A stretch of DNA of 64,000 nt from Terriglobia bacterium (lineage in GTDB: Bacteria; Acidobacteriota; Terriglobia; Terriglobales; Acidobacteriaceae). Under the pieces are notes generated by a model. That model did not search any database and had not been told where the DNA came from. It was given only the letters and a program-made list of their open reading frames with translations. The stretch lies in assembly GCA_020073215.1 (NCBI GenBank), contig JAIQFO010000023.1, positions 1 to 64,000 on the forward strand, written 5' to 3'. The position numbers and the translations under genes are program-made. How positions within the stretch are numbered: the stretch's first letter is position 1; each line of letters opens with the position of its first letter. Of the stretch, positions 56,135-64,000 are shown in pieces.

Positions 56135-58255
56135 ATGAGTCGCCACACGTCTAAGAACTGTATTTGTGCGCTTTTGTGCCTTTCGATAATTCTCGTTTGC
56201 GACGCACGATCGATGGCACAGACAAACGTCCATGGGCAGTGGAGAACTCTGCCTTATCTCATGCCCATCAATCCCGTGCACGCCGCGCTTCTCGCCAATG
56301 GCCAAGTGCTGGTGGTGGCGGGATCGGGAAACTGCCCCCCTTCGCAAGCAGGTTGTCCGTCGGGTCCGCCCTATGGTCCGTCGAATAACTCCGGGGCGTT
56401 GCTGTGGGATCCGAACAGCGGAACCATCACTCAGTTTTCATTGTCCTGGGACATGTTCTGCAATGGCATGGTGCTTTTGCAGGATGGACGCGCCCTGATC
56501 GACAGCGGCACAATCCAGTATGACCCCTTCCACGGGGAGCTTAGCGTCGCCGCCTTCGATCCGGCCACAAACCTTTTCAGCAACCTTCAAAACATGGCGC
56601 ACGGCCGCTGGTATCCCACCGTGTTGACACTGGGGGACGGGCGTGTGATGGCATTTTCCGGCCTGAACGAGACCGGATCCACCAACACTGCCGTGGAGTT
56701 CTACACCATCGGCTCAGGCTGGAGCCAGCAGTACCCCGCATCCTGGACACCGGACCTTTACCCACGCCTGCACCTTTTGCCTAATGGCAAGGTGTTCTAC
56801 TCTGGAGCCCAAACCACCTCTAAGATGTTCGATCCAGCGACCACGACGTGGAATACGAACGTCGCTAACACAAACTACAGTGGAACGCGAACCTACGGCA
56901 CATCGGTATTGCTCCCGTTGACGCTGGCCAGCAACTACGATCCGAAAGTGATCATCATGGGCGGCCACAGTCCGGCGACCAATACCAGCGAGATCATCGA
57001 TATGGGCGCGCCCACGCCGGCGTGGCAGTACGGGCCCAATATGAGCGAGGCGCGCATTGAGATGAATGCGGTGATTTTGCCGGATGGCAGTGTGCTGGCC
57101 GTAGGCGGTTCGGTAAATGACGAAGACACAAGTACCGCCAGCTTGAACGCGGACCTGCTGGGACCTGACCCGAACAATCCCGGCAACTATATCTTTTCGT
57201 CCGCGGGGGCGAACGCTTATGCTCGTTTGTACCACTCGGTGGCTCTGCTGCTTCCGGATGCGACGGTGTGGCTTGCGGGCGGCAATCCTCAGCGTGGCAC
57301 CTACGCGCAGCAGATGGAGATTTATCAACCGCCCTACCTATTCAACTCCACCGGAGCGCTGGCGTATCGGCCCTCAATCACCAGCGCGCCAAGTTCCATT
57401 TCCTACGGGAATACATTCCCGGTGCAAACCCCGGATGCCGCGACCATCACCCGTGTCGTTCTCGTGCGTAACGGAACCGTGACCCATGCCTTCGGCATGG
57501 ACCAGCGCGAGGTGGAGTTGTCCTTCACGGCACAGAGTGGATCTCTAACCGTTACGGCCCCGCCAAACGGCAACATCGCTCCTCCCGGCTACTACATGCT
57601 GTTTCTCTTGAACAGCTCGGGAGTACCCTCAGTGGCGACGTTTGTGCAGGTGGTTTCGCAGCCAGACTTCTCAGTAACCGCCACTCCCTCTTCCCAGACA
57701 GTGCCTCCGGGAACCGGCACGAGCTATACCGTGACGGTGACACCCTACAACGGATTTAATGGAACCGTGACTTTCAACGTATCGGGCTTGCCTTCCGGTG
57801 CGACTGCGACTTTTAATCCGAGTTCCGTTACGGGTTCTGGATCCTCCACCATGTCTGTGAACACGTCGAGTTCGACGCCGGCGGGTAGTTATCCGCTGAC
57901 GATCACGGCAACCAGCGGCAACCTCACGCACACCACGCAAGTTACCCTGGTCGTGGCGGATTTCTCGATCTCTGCATCTCCAAGCAGTCAGACTGTCAAT
58001 CGAGGTTCGAAGACGACTTACACAGTATCGGTGACGGCCCTGGGACCGTTCTCTGCTGCTGTTAATTTCAGCGTAAGCGGATTACCCGCTCGTACCAACT
58101 CCTCGTTCACGCCGGCCTCGGTCACGGGGTCCGGCAACTCAACACTAACGATATCAACCAAGCCGAGAACCCCGACTGGGACCTATCCCCTGACAATCAA
58201 GGCGACCGGTGCAGGTCTCACACATTCGACGACTGTGAACCTGGTAGTTAAGTGA
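56135..58255 (+). CDS. Glyoxal/galactose oxidase-like copper-radical protein with two Ig-like repeats
   Basis: The 706-residue protein has a signal peptide (ALLCLSIILVCDARSMA) and a Kelch-like propeller with the features of copper-radical oxidases: Cys in WDMFCNGMVLLQDGR, Tyr in HGRWYPTVL, the Tyr-His pair in ARLYHSVALLLPD and a His in THAFGMDQREVEL. DUF1929-like sandwich residues follow, then two Ig-like repeats each starting DFS[VI][TS]A[TS]PS. These enzymes oxidise aldehydes or alcohols to produce H2O2. The ATG at 56135 follows AGAGG. Confidence 0.82.
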   Translation: MSRHTSKNCICALLCLSIILVCDARSMAQTNVHGQWRTLPYLMPINPVHAALLANGQVLVVAGSGNCPPSQAGCPSGPPYGPSNNSGALLWDPNSGTITQFSLSWDMFCNGMVLLQDGRALIDSGTIQYDPFHGELSVAAFDPATNLFSNLQNMAHGRWYPTVLTLGDGRVMAFSGLNETGSTNTAVEFYTIGSGWSQQYPASWTPDLYPRLHLLPNGKVFYSGAQTTSKMFDPATTTWNTNVANTNYSGTRTYGTSVLLPLTLASNYDPKVIIMGGHSPATNTSEIIDMGAPTPAWQYGPNMSEARIEMNAVILPDGSVLAVGGSVNDEDTSTASLNADLLGPDPNNPGNYIFSSAGANAYARLYHSVALLLPDATVWLAGGNPQRGTYAQQMEIYQPPYLFNSTGALAYRPSITSAPSSISYGNTFPVQTPDAATITRVVLVRNGTVTHAFGMDQREVELSFTAQSGSLTVTAPPNGNIAPPGYYMLFLLNSSGVPSVATFVQVVSQPDFSVTATPSSQTVPPGTGTSYTVTVTPYNGFNGTVTFNVSGLPSGATATFNPSSVTGSGSSTMSVNTSSSTPAGSYPLTITATSGNLTHTTQVTLVVADFSISASPSSQTVNRGSKTTYTVSVTALGPFSAAVNFSVSGLPARTNSSFTPASVTGSGNSTLTISTKPRTPTGTYPLTIKATGAGLTHSTTVNLVVK

Positions 58256-58288
58256 TGGCAGAAGTTCTAGTTCCAAGGGAGAGCCACT

Positions 58289-58762
58289 ATGACCAGTAAA
58301 GTCTTCTCGTCCCGCATTTTGCTGCTCTCGTTGCTGTGGTTGCTGGTGACGACAGGAACTTCCCTATGCTCCGCCCGGCCGGCCGACGGTCAGAGCAAGC
58401 CGCCCAGTTCGGCGCCGCCGGCAGCGACTGATTTCACAGGCACATGGTCGGGCACTTTCTTTTCGAAACATGCGAATGTTGCGCCCTTCACCATGACGGT
58501 GGTCATTAATGCCGATTCGCACGGACACCTTGTCGGCGCCTCCACCCTCAGTTCCGACTGCCTGAAAAATGTCCGCCTTGAAGTTACCGTCAAAGGTGCC
58601 CAGATCACGCTTGCGGGCAGCGATAACGAAGGGGACAACATCATGGTCCGCGGTATTGTCGACGGCGCGGGCACAATGCTGAAGGCGAACTACATTCTTA
58701 ACGGTAGTGCCTCCGGAAGATGCGAAACCGATGACGGAACCGGCAACCTGGCGAAACGCTAA
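58289..58762 (+). CDS. Small secreted protein, unknown
   Basis: The 157-residue protein has a signal peptide (ILLLSLLWLLVTTGTSLCSA), a Pro/Ser linker, and a beta domain starting DFTGTWSGTFFSKHANVAPF and ending NYILNGSASGRCETDDGTG. GGGAGAG precedes the ATG. It follows the oxidase by 33 bp and may be co-expressed. It has one Cys pair and no known catalytic motif. Confidence 0.65.
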   Translation: MTSKVFSSRILLLSLLWLLVTTGTSLCSARPADGQSKPPSSAPPAATDFTGTWSGTFFSKHANVAPFTMTVVINADSHGHLVGASTLSSDCLKNVRLEVTVKGAQITLAGSDNEGDNIMVRGIVDGAGTMLKANYILNGSASGRCETDDGTGNLAKR

Positions 58763-58905
58763 GGCCAGCCTCGGCATCAATCGGCAGTGGGACCGCGAGC
58801 ATATCTCGCTACCGGAGGGGCGTCCCGTTCCTGCCTCTGGGGCGTTTCCCAATTGCGTCACATTGATCTAACCTATCGCACATTATTTTCCAACACGGAG
58901 TTCAC

Positions 58906-60051
58906 GTGATCACTTCTCGTAGAGGCTTCCTTCGGTTGCTGGGCGCCGGTACTACCGCTGGGATCGCGATGCCCTGGCCCATCATGGCTGCGTCCCGTGC
59001 AATCGCGTTCGAACCACCCGCCCAGGATGATGGCTTCATCCGCTTGAACAACAATGAAAATGCTTACGGCCCTTCGCCAAAGGTGGAGGAGGTCATAAGG
59101 TCTTCAAGCGCCGGCGCGAACCGCTATCCCTTTAGGGAATACCGATGGTTGCGAGAGAAGATTGCGGGCGTGAACCACGTGAAGCCGGAGCAGGTGCTGC
59201 TGGGCTGCGGATCGACCGAGATCCTGCGCATGGCCGCTTTCGCGTTTCTCGGCCGTGGCAAACAGTTGATTCAGGCTTCCCCCACCTTCGAAGCCATCGA
59301 ACACTACGCGCGTTCGGCTGAGTCTGAAGTCGTGTCGGTGCGCCTGACCCCGGCATTTGCCCACGACCTTGATGGCATGCTGGCCCATGCCAGTGCTTCA
59401 AACACGCTGGTCTACATCTGCAATCCCAATAATCCTACGGCGTCCCTGACTCCCCGGAAAGACATAGAGAGCTTCATACGTAAGCTTCCCGGGTCAACGT
59501 TTGTCATCATCGACGAGGCCTATCACCATTACGCGGGCCAGTCGGGCATGTATGCCTCGTTCATTGATCGGCCACTCGATGATGAAAGGGTGATCGTGAC
59601 TCGGACGTTCTCCAAGGTCTATGGCCTTGCGGGCTTAAGGCTGGGTTACGCGGTGGCTTCGCCGAAAGTAATTTTGCAGATGCAGAAATTCGCGACCGAA
59701 GCCAGCATCAATGCGATCGTGACACAAGCGGCCGCAGCCGCACTGGACGATGTCGATGCAACCGCTGATTTCATCCAGCGCAATACCAACGACCGCCAGG
59801 AATTTTTCAATCAGGCGATGGCGCGCGCGGTCAAACCCATCGATTCGCACGCCAATTTCGTGATGATGAATACCTTCCACCCGGCGGAGGAGGTGATCGA
59901 GCACTTCCGTAAGAACAACATCTTGATCGGACGTCATTTCCCGGCGCTCGACACACACGTTCGTATTTCTTTGGGCCGCCCAGAAGAAATGAGCGCATTC
60001 TGGCGCGCGTGGGATACCCTGCCCTACCCGAAACACTCCATGCAGCACTGA
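58906..60051 (+). CDS. Tat-exported HisC-like aminotransferase
   Basis: The 381-residue fold-type I PLP enzyme resembles histidinol-phosphate aminotransferase: IRLNNNENAYGPSPKVEEVI, NPNNPTASLTPRKDIE, DEAYHHYAG and the cofactor Lys in TRTFSKVYGLAGLRLGYAV. The N-terminus MITSRRGFLRLLGAGTTAGI is a twin-arginine signal, so the protein is probably exported folded. The GTG start with GGAG 6 bp before supports inclusion of the signal. No other his genes are nearby, so a role outside histidine synthesis is likely. Confidence 0.82.
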   Translation: MITSRRGFLRLLGAGTTAGIAMPWPIMAASRAIAFEPPAQDDGFIRLNNNENAYGPSPKVEEVIRSSSAGANRYPFREYRWLREKIAGVNHVKPEQVLLGCGSTEILRMAAFAFLGRGKQLIQASPTFEAIEHYARSAESEVVSVRLTPAFAHDLDGMLAHASASNTLVYICNPNNPTASLTPRKDIESFIRKLPGSTFVIIDEAYHHYAGQSGMYASFIDRPLDDERVIVTRTFSKVYGLAGLRLGYAVASPKVILQMQKFATEASINAIVTQAAAAALDDVDATADFIQRNTNDRQEFFNQAMARAVKPIDSHANFVMMNTFHPAEEVIEHFRKNNILIGRHFPALDTHVRISLGRPEEMSAFWRAWDTLPYPKHSMQH

Positions 60052-60239
60052 GCGGAAGCAATCGCGAAACCCGTTACAAGCTGTTACATCCCGTGAATGC
60101 CAGAAAGAAAAGACCCCTCGTTCCAATGTTGGCGCGCACCAGGGGTTTCGGAACGATTACTTGGTGTTGCCGGGCGCCAGCACATCGACCATTGCGTCCG
60201 TTGCGGTGCCGCTGCCCACGGGTGAGGAGCATGAAAATC

Positions 60240-60260
60240 TGGCGGAGAGAGTGGGATTCG
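60240..60260 (-). other. tRNA-Ser 3'-end fragment, attachment-site candidate (right)
   Basis: CGAATCCCACTCTCTCCGCC-A on the minus strand is identical to 21 bases of the fragment at 51254, in direct orientation. It marks the change to AT-rich, gene-poor DNA on its right. No complete tRNA is attached. Confidence 0.7.
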
Positions 60261-61121
60261 CACACTAAGCGATATTGATAACACGTAACTTACTGAATTG
60301 TAAATGGGCACAAAGGGCACAAAGAGCACGATGTGCAGATCGGCAGCACAAATTAGCACAATCTTCTGTAGTGAGTTTGTTTAAACACACGGACAGGGGG
60401 CGCGGCAGGCGCGAGAGCAAACCATTTGCAGTAGAAAGTCCCCCTCGGGGTGTACACAAAAGCGGGCAAAAACTACACTAATGTAGTAGGAACGATTCAC
60501 CGTGTCTTGTGGACAGTGTTTAAACGATGTAATTGGTCACAAAAAAGATGGGGATCGAGTGTACACAAAACTCGAAAAAAGTGGGGCTACTGTAATAGAC
60601 GGGATTTTCGCCATGCTAGAGGTCATCGACCGGCCCGACTCATGATCCTATGCCATCCCTGACTCCCCAGCGAGGCGATTGTGGGGGGACTTTCTAGAGC
60701 AAATGGCAAGCAGCACGGCTGGGCGGGGGAATGCCACCAAAGTTTTTGGCAACCGGGGAGGAAGAGCGAAGAAGGGTAAGTTGTTGAAACTCCCCGCATA
60801 CGGCGCAAGCGCACAGAAAACCCACAAAAGCCCATATATCCGTTAGTGTAACGATTATAGGTAATTCATCACAAGGGGGTGTGATGATAATCACATTCCT
60901 ATTTAAACGATGTGTTGGACCGCCGTTGGCATTCTGCCTACTGGGAACGCTGGCTTGCAAATAAGACTCATGCACAATCGACAGTACCTCAAACATCTAT
61001 TCCAGCTCTTTGTTCTCTGTCTTGAGAACATACTACTAAGATTGAAACTGCGTTTGGCAAAGAGAACAGTAAAGGTCAATCCGCATAACTTTCGCTGGTA
61101 TGTGGACCCACGCCATGAGTA
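60261..61121. other. AT-rich gene-free region with short repeated motifs
   Basis: About 860 bp have no credible gene. Repeated words include GTGTACACAAAA (60450, 60559) and TTTAAACGATGT (60519, 60902), plus a GTTTAAAC at 60379 and a perfect hairpin TCATCACA/TGTGATGA at 60866-60887. Such symmetrical AT-rich words suit protein binding, for example a replication or recombination site of a mobile element. This is unproven. Confidence 0.5.
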
Positions 61122-61496
61122 ATGAACGTGCCTTATAAACTCACGAAACCCTGCGCCCATCCTGGTTGCTCTGCTCTAGTTGACAGTCGCTATTGTCCTG
61201 AGCATCAAAGCGAATTGAGAAAGAGACAGGATGCAGGCAGACCCACAGCCAGCCAGCGAGGATACGATAGCAAGTGGCAAATCTACACAGCAGACTACCT
61301 TAAACAGCATCCTTATTGTATCGACCCTTACCGCAAGCATGACATCCGAGTCCCTAGTCAAGTAGTCGATCACAAGGTACCTCATAAGGGAGACCTAAGA
61401 CTCTTCTGGGATAGAAGGAATCACCAACCTCTCTGCTTGTCTTGCCACAATTACAAGACAGCTACCGAAGATGGCGGCTTTGGTCGTAAGTCATAA
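61122..61496 (+). CDS. Phage-type HNH endonuclease
   Basis: The 124-residue protein has a zinc knuckle (CAHPGCSALVDSRYCPEH), the phrase RPTASQRGYDSKWQIYTADY typical of phage HNH proteins, and the catalytic core VVDHKVPHKGDLRLFWDRRN, then LCLSCHNYKTATEDGG. In phages these nucleases act next to the terminase in DNA packaging. GC is low, like the flanking DNA. There is no terminase nearby, so it is probably a relic or mobile nuclease. Confidence 0.85.
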   Translation: MNVPYKLTKPCAHPGCSALVDSRYCPEHQSELRKRQDAGRPTASQRGYDSKWQIYTADYLKQHPYCIDPYRKHDIRVPSQVVDHKVPHKGDLRLFWDRRNHQPLCLSCHNYKTATEDGGFGRKS

Positions 61497-62031
61497 GCAA
61501 TAAAAGACATAGGCAGGGGCACCTCAAATCTCTAGCATCCTTGCTACTAGACCGCACGCGAAGTAAGGCGAGAGCGACAGGCCGAAATCTTATGAAAAAA
61601 TCGCCCATAAAACTTTATGAGTTTTCGATATGGAAAGTCCCAATGGCATCTTTTAACCTGAAGTCTCTGTCAGAGCTCATCCAGACAACTGATGACTGAC
61701 GGCCGATTAGTTGGCTGAAGGCCGAGATTTCGTTTCAAATCATATGACATCAACCACTTGCCGAGAAAACAAAGCCCGCACGGAGGTGCCTGAGGAATGC
61801 TGCGAGAATGGCGGCCTCGGCGCATTCGATGACGATTGCAGGGACACGTTTATGACACGGTCCCCAGTGCTTGTTCGGTTCCACCGTTCGACCACTGAAA
61901 ACTGGCATGAAAGCAAAACCCAGCTCACAAATCGAAACCCGTTATCAATGAGCGCTATGGGGATTTCACAACAGCTATCTGACCCGAAGGCGTACGCTGG
62001 AAACGCCTGATCTCGTCGAGGAGGTTTACGA
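61497..62031. other. Intergenic region with repeat copy
   Basis: This stretch of about 535 bp holds one copy of the CAATGAGTG repeat (61936-61967) and an AAAACT/AGTTTT hairpin near 61605-61625. The ORF at 61711-62010 spans the repeat and has no protein features. Confidence 0.5.
61936..61967 (+). repeat. CAATGAGTG-type repeat, copy 1
   Basis: AAACCCGTTATCAATGAGCG then CTATGGGGATTTC. Two further copies follow at 62551 and 63779, one after each of the next two main genes. Confidence 0.6.
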
Positions 62032-62535
62032 ATGAGACGATTGGCGATCGGTGTCACCATTCTTCTCTGCACTGTGGTGCAGATCTGCGCGTCGCAACCG
62101 AACCCGGCGACGCCGAGCACGCCGAAGTCGGTGCTGGAAGCATACATCGCGGCATGGAATCGCCGTGACTTCGCAGCCTTCGACAAGCTTCTTACTGCGG
62201 ACGCGATCCACGAAGACGTGGGCTCAGGCGTTCATGCCAAAGGCCGCGCCGAGATTAAGGAATGGTTGCGCACCTGCCTTCGATCCGAGCCGGATTTCAA
62301 GTGGCAGTTAACCAACGTATTCCAATCCGGGTCCTACGTCGCCGCAGAGTGGACGTGGACGGCTACGCACACCGGAGACAGCCCCATCGGGCCGGTTGTA
62401 GGCATGCACATATCGCAACGTGGCGCCACCATCGCAATCATCGAAAACGGCCGCATCAAGCGAATTACCGATTACTCCGATGAGGCGAGCAGCTACCCAA
62501 AGCCAGTCTCCAAGCCGGCGCCAGCGGGAAATTGA
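62032..62535 (+). CDS. Secreted NTF2/SnoaL-like protein
   Basis: The 167-residue protein has a signal peptide (LAIGVTILLCTVVQICAS) and an NTF2-like cone fold: SVLEAYIAAWNRRDFAAFDK, then AIHEDVGSGVHAKGRAEIKE and WTWTATHTGD. Family members include isomerases and many ligand-binding proteins, so the function is open. GAGGAGG precedes the ATG. Confidence 0.8.
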   Translation: MRRLAIGVTILLCTVVQICASQPNPATPSTPKSVLEAYIAAWNRRDFAAFDKLLTADAIHEDVGSGVHAKGRAEIKEWLRTCLRSEPDFKWQLTNVFQSGSYVAAEWTWTATHTGDSPIGPVVGMHISQRGATIAIIENGRIKRITDYSDEASSYPKPVSKPAPAGN

Positions 62536-62541
62536 CGCGTT

Positions 62542-62588
62542 AACACTCAGAACCCGGTCAATGAGTGTTATGGGGATTTTTCGCCAAC
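62542..62588 (+). repeat. CAATGAGTG-type repeat, copy 2, with hairpin
   Basis: AACACTCA (62542-62549) and TGAGTGTT (62562-62569) form a perfect stem. The conserved block continues TATGGGGATTTTTCGCCAAC. It lies 7 bp after the NTF2-like gene and may act as its terminator. Confidence 0.65.
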
Positions 62589-62634
62589 AATGCGCGGATA
62601 CCATCTTTCCGGTTCGCAACTTCATTGTCTACCG

Positions 62635-62772
62635 TCAGTTTTTCTTCTTCCGGTTGCCTCCGAGGCTCTTTGCGGGAAGCTCACGCAGCGCACCAAATCC
62701 TTCTTCTTGGGATCGTGAGCAAGGAATCATGTCACTGTTGAATTTTGCTACAGGATGCGCCACCTGTACCAT
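62635..62772 (-). CDS. 45-residue ORF, doubtful
   Basis: An ORF not in the track encodes a 45-residue peptide ending GALRELPAKSLGGNRKKKN. It has no good ribosome site and no family I can name. It may be a small protein or the relic of a larger one. It is listed because the gap between the neighbouring genes otherwise holds nothing on this strand. Confidence 0.22.
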   Translation of the reverse strand: MVQVAHPVAKFNSDMIPCSRSQEEGFGALRELPAKSLGGNRKKKN

Positions 62773-62859
62773 AAACGATACGAAAGGACGCTACCGAGAA
62801 AGGCGGCGAGTGATAGAGTGACTGTAATTAGTGCCCCGAATCGGTGAGGGGGTGTTGTC

Positions 62860-63390
62860 ATGAAAGCTGATAAGCACGAGTTAGCTCACTCCTACGAGCA
62901 CTCCAAGAGAACTTCGGGGTTCAGTTCGGCGTCCTTCTTGCAATCTCTGACCACTGCGTTGGTCCTAGGTATGATGGCTGCGCTCCTGGGAATGGCCGCG
63001 GGCGCTGCGTTGTACTTTCGCCACGCCGCGTGGTACATCAGCGCGGGGGCCGGACCTCTGGTGGACACGCTAGTGGTCATTTCCTTGGTGACGATTGCGC
63101 TCGAACAGGCCCGCAAGCGATCCATTCGGCGAACCGTGGAACTCGCCTTTCTGAACCACCACGTTCGCAATGCCCTTACCCAGGTGATGATGGCTTCGAA
63201 CCTCACTGATGCCGCCAAACAGGACCGCTTCATCCGGGAGGCAGTCAACCGCATTTCGGAGGCTTTGGTCCGAGTCGCGAACAGTGCGGACCTAAGTGGG
63301 ATCTCTCTCGAAGAGGATCTCATGGGCGCAGAACTGATCCATGAAGCGGAAGAGCGAGGAAAACAAGTGGGCCTGACAAGGGCCGGGTAG
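62860..63390 (+). CDS. Membrane protein with isolated histidine-kinase-like DHp helix
   Basis: The 176-residue protein has two hydrophobic segments (about 29-52 and 58-80), then AFLNHHVRNALTQVMMASNL, which looks like the phospho-acceptor H-box of a sensor kinase, and a second helix DRFIREAVNRISEALVRVA. No ATP-binding domain follows. It could be a phosphotransfer or dimer-forming decoy, or a truncated kinase. GAGGGGG precedes the ATG. Confidence 0.65.
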   Translation: MKADKHELAHSYEHSKRTSGFSSASFLQSLTTALVLGMMAALLGMAAGAALYFRHAAWYISAGAGPLVDTLVVISLVTIALEQARKRSIRRTVELAFLNHHVRNALTQVMMASNLTDAAKQDRFIREAVNRISEALVRVANSADLSGISLEEDLMGAELIHEAEERGKQVGLTRAG

Positions 63391-63398
63391 CCTGACTT

Positions 63399-63548
63399 TT
63401 AGGCTTTAGGCGTTTTCTTTTTTTCGGCATCATTTTCAGGGCGTGTCGTCTCTTGGGCAGTTGATAGGCGGTCAACCTGTTCAAGTAGTTTCTCAAATTC
63501 GGCGGCGCGTCGTTCCATTTCTATTTCTTGCTCTTCTAGGTGAGTCAT
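63399..63548 (-). CDS. 49-residue charged coiled-coil protein
   Basis: An ORF missing from the track encodes MTHLEEQEIEMERRAAEFEK, then LLEQVDRLSTAQETTRPEND and a Lys-rich end. Heptad spacing of Leu and Ile suggests a short coiled coil. GAGAGGGGGG stands about 7 bp before the ATG, a very strong ribosome site. It converges with the DHp-like gene, and the two stop codons are 8 bp apart. Confidence 0.6.
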   Translation of the reverse strand: MTHLEEQEIEMERRAAEFEKLLEQVDRLSTAQETTRPENDAEKKKTPKA

Positions 63549-63897
63549 AACACGACCCCCCTCTCATAGCTGTGAAGTCTGGTGGAGAGGTTGTCATCCG
63601 TTTCCCACAAAAACTGGGTGCGATCCTGCCCCCGCTGGCCGAGAATGTCCATGGAGCCAGTCTGAAGCGGTATGAATTGATCTGAGGAATAGCGAAGCAG
63701 GGGCCCCGGGGATCGCGGTCGAACTGCCTCGCTGCCACATTCGAAAGCAGGCGATTACGTGTATTGAAGATTTAGCCCGATCCGGGTCAATGAGTGAAAT
63801 CGGGATTTTTCGCCAACCGACGAATTATGCCTATTTGCCATCAAGAACAAAGCACGATGCTCATTCGGACCAACCGGTTCGAGATTTGCAACACTCG
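63549..63897. other. Intergenic region before the right window edge
   Basis: These 349 bp contain the third CAATGAGTG repeat at 63779-63817. The track ORF at 63493-63738 on the minus strand is not believed. Confidence 0.5.
63776..63817 (+). repeat. CAATGAGTG-type repeat, copy 3, with terminator-like hairpin
   Basis: CCCGAT (63776-63781) and ATCGGG (63799-63804) form a stem around CCGGGTCAATGAGTGAA, followed by ATTTTTCGCCAAC. The conserved part matches copies 1 and 2. Confidence 0.65.
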
Positions 63898-64000
63898 CTA
63901 CGGTGTGAAGACCCACGCCGCGCCCGTATAGGAGTTATCGCCAGGCCCTCCGGTCAAAGCCGTGTTCCCATCTGCGCTGATAGACACAGAGTATCCTCGA
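63898..64000 (-). CDS. C-terminus of an FG-GAP/propeller-like repeat protein (partial)
   Basis: The reading frame runs in from the right window edge and ends at a TAG (63898-63900). It encodes GYSVSISADGNTALTGGPGD then NSYTGAAWVFTP, the final repeat of secreted proteins whose units read SxDGNTAxxGGPxDN...GAAWVF. No start is in the window, so the ORF track missed it. The rest lies beyond position 64000. Confidence 0.7.
   Translation of the reverse strand, partial: RGYSVSISADGNTALTGGPGDNSYTGAAWVFTP

Noticed and set aside
61711-62010. 99-residue ORF
   Set aside because: It overlaps a dispersed repeat, lacks a ribosome site and shows no domain.

Overview
This 64 kb window looks like chromosome of a soil-type Acidobacteriota (Terriglobia, Koribacter-like). 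That is inferred from gene content and style: GC-rich housekeeping DNA, a eukaryotic-type Ser/Thr kinase fused to TPRs, many secreted beta-rich proteins, an ATP synthase cluster without a and c subunit genes, and several families of small dispersed repeats. No intact tRNA, rRNA, CRISPR array, transposase or integrase gene was seen.

Layout. 0-4 kb: a MerR regulator, a small Cys-rich protein, a hicB-hicA toxin-antitoxin pair with a 33-residue membrane peptide behind it, ribBA, and a DUF4126 membrane protein. 4.7-16.6 kb: a receiver plus double PilZ protein, a GNAT enzyme, leucyl aminopeptidase, a polysaccharide deacetylase with a CelD-like acyltransferase, uvrC, an FmdB-type zinc ribbon, a YVTN beta-propeller and DAHP synthase. 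16.6-26 kb: a 981-residue Ser/Thr kinase, a decayed response regulator, and a six-gene chromate module (two ChrB-type proteins, MFS carrier, lipoprotein, DUF1259 protein, ChrA). 26-42 kb: leuS, two tandem secreted paralogues, guaA, a possible PD-(D/E)XK protein, vapBC, a BNR/sialidase-fold protein, map, a WalJ-type hydrolase, 3-hydroxyacyl-CoA dehydrogenase and a large secreted protein. 42-49 kb: atpF-atpF-atpH-atpA-atpG-atpD-atpC on the minus strand. 49-51 kb: a degenerate receiver and a cysteine-synthase-family enzyme.

From 51.25 kb the character changes. Two direct copies of the 3' end of a tRNA-Ser gene (51254 and 60240) bracket about 9 kb of lower-GC accessory genes: two GT-C-type membrane proteins, a glyoxal/galactose-oxidase-like protein, a Tat-exported HisC-like aminotransferase and small secreted proteins. 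Beyond 60.26 kb there is about 850 bp of AT-rich, gene-free DNA, a phage-type HNH nuclease, an NTF2-like secreted protein, a membrane-anchored DHp-only protein, a small coiled-coil protein and the cut-off end of an FG-GAP-like protein. I read this as a genomic island.

The most unusual feature is the repeat landscape. GACGGGC-type palindromes sit in frame inside uvrC, leuS and atpG. Seven-base repeat arrays start at or beside the stop codons of uvrC and four atp genes and fill the gaps of the atp operon. A 12-bp tandem repeat sits just before the first atp ribosome site. Further hairpin families (GCCGGGTG-foot, GTCATCCTGAGCG, CCACGGAGGCACGG, CAATGAGTG) occur between genes.
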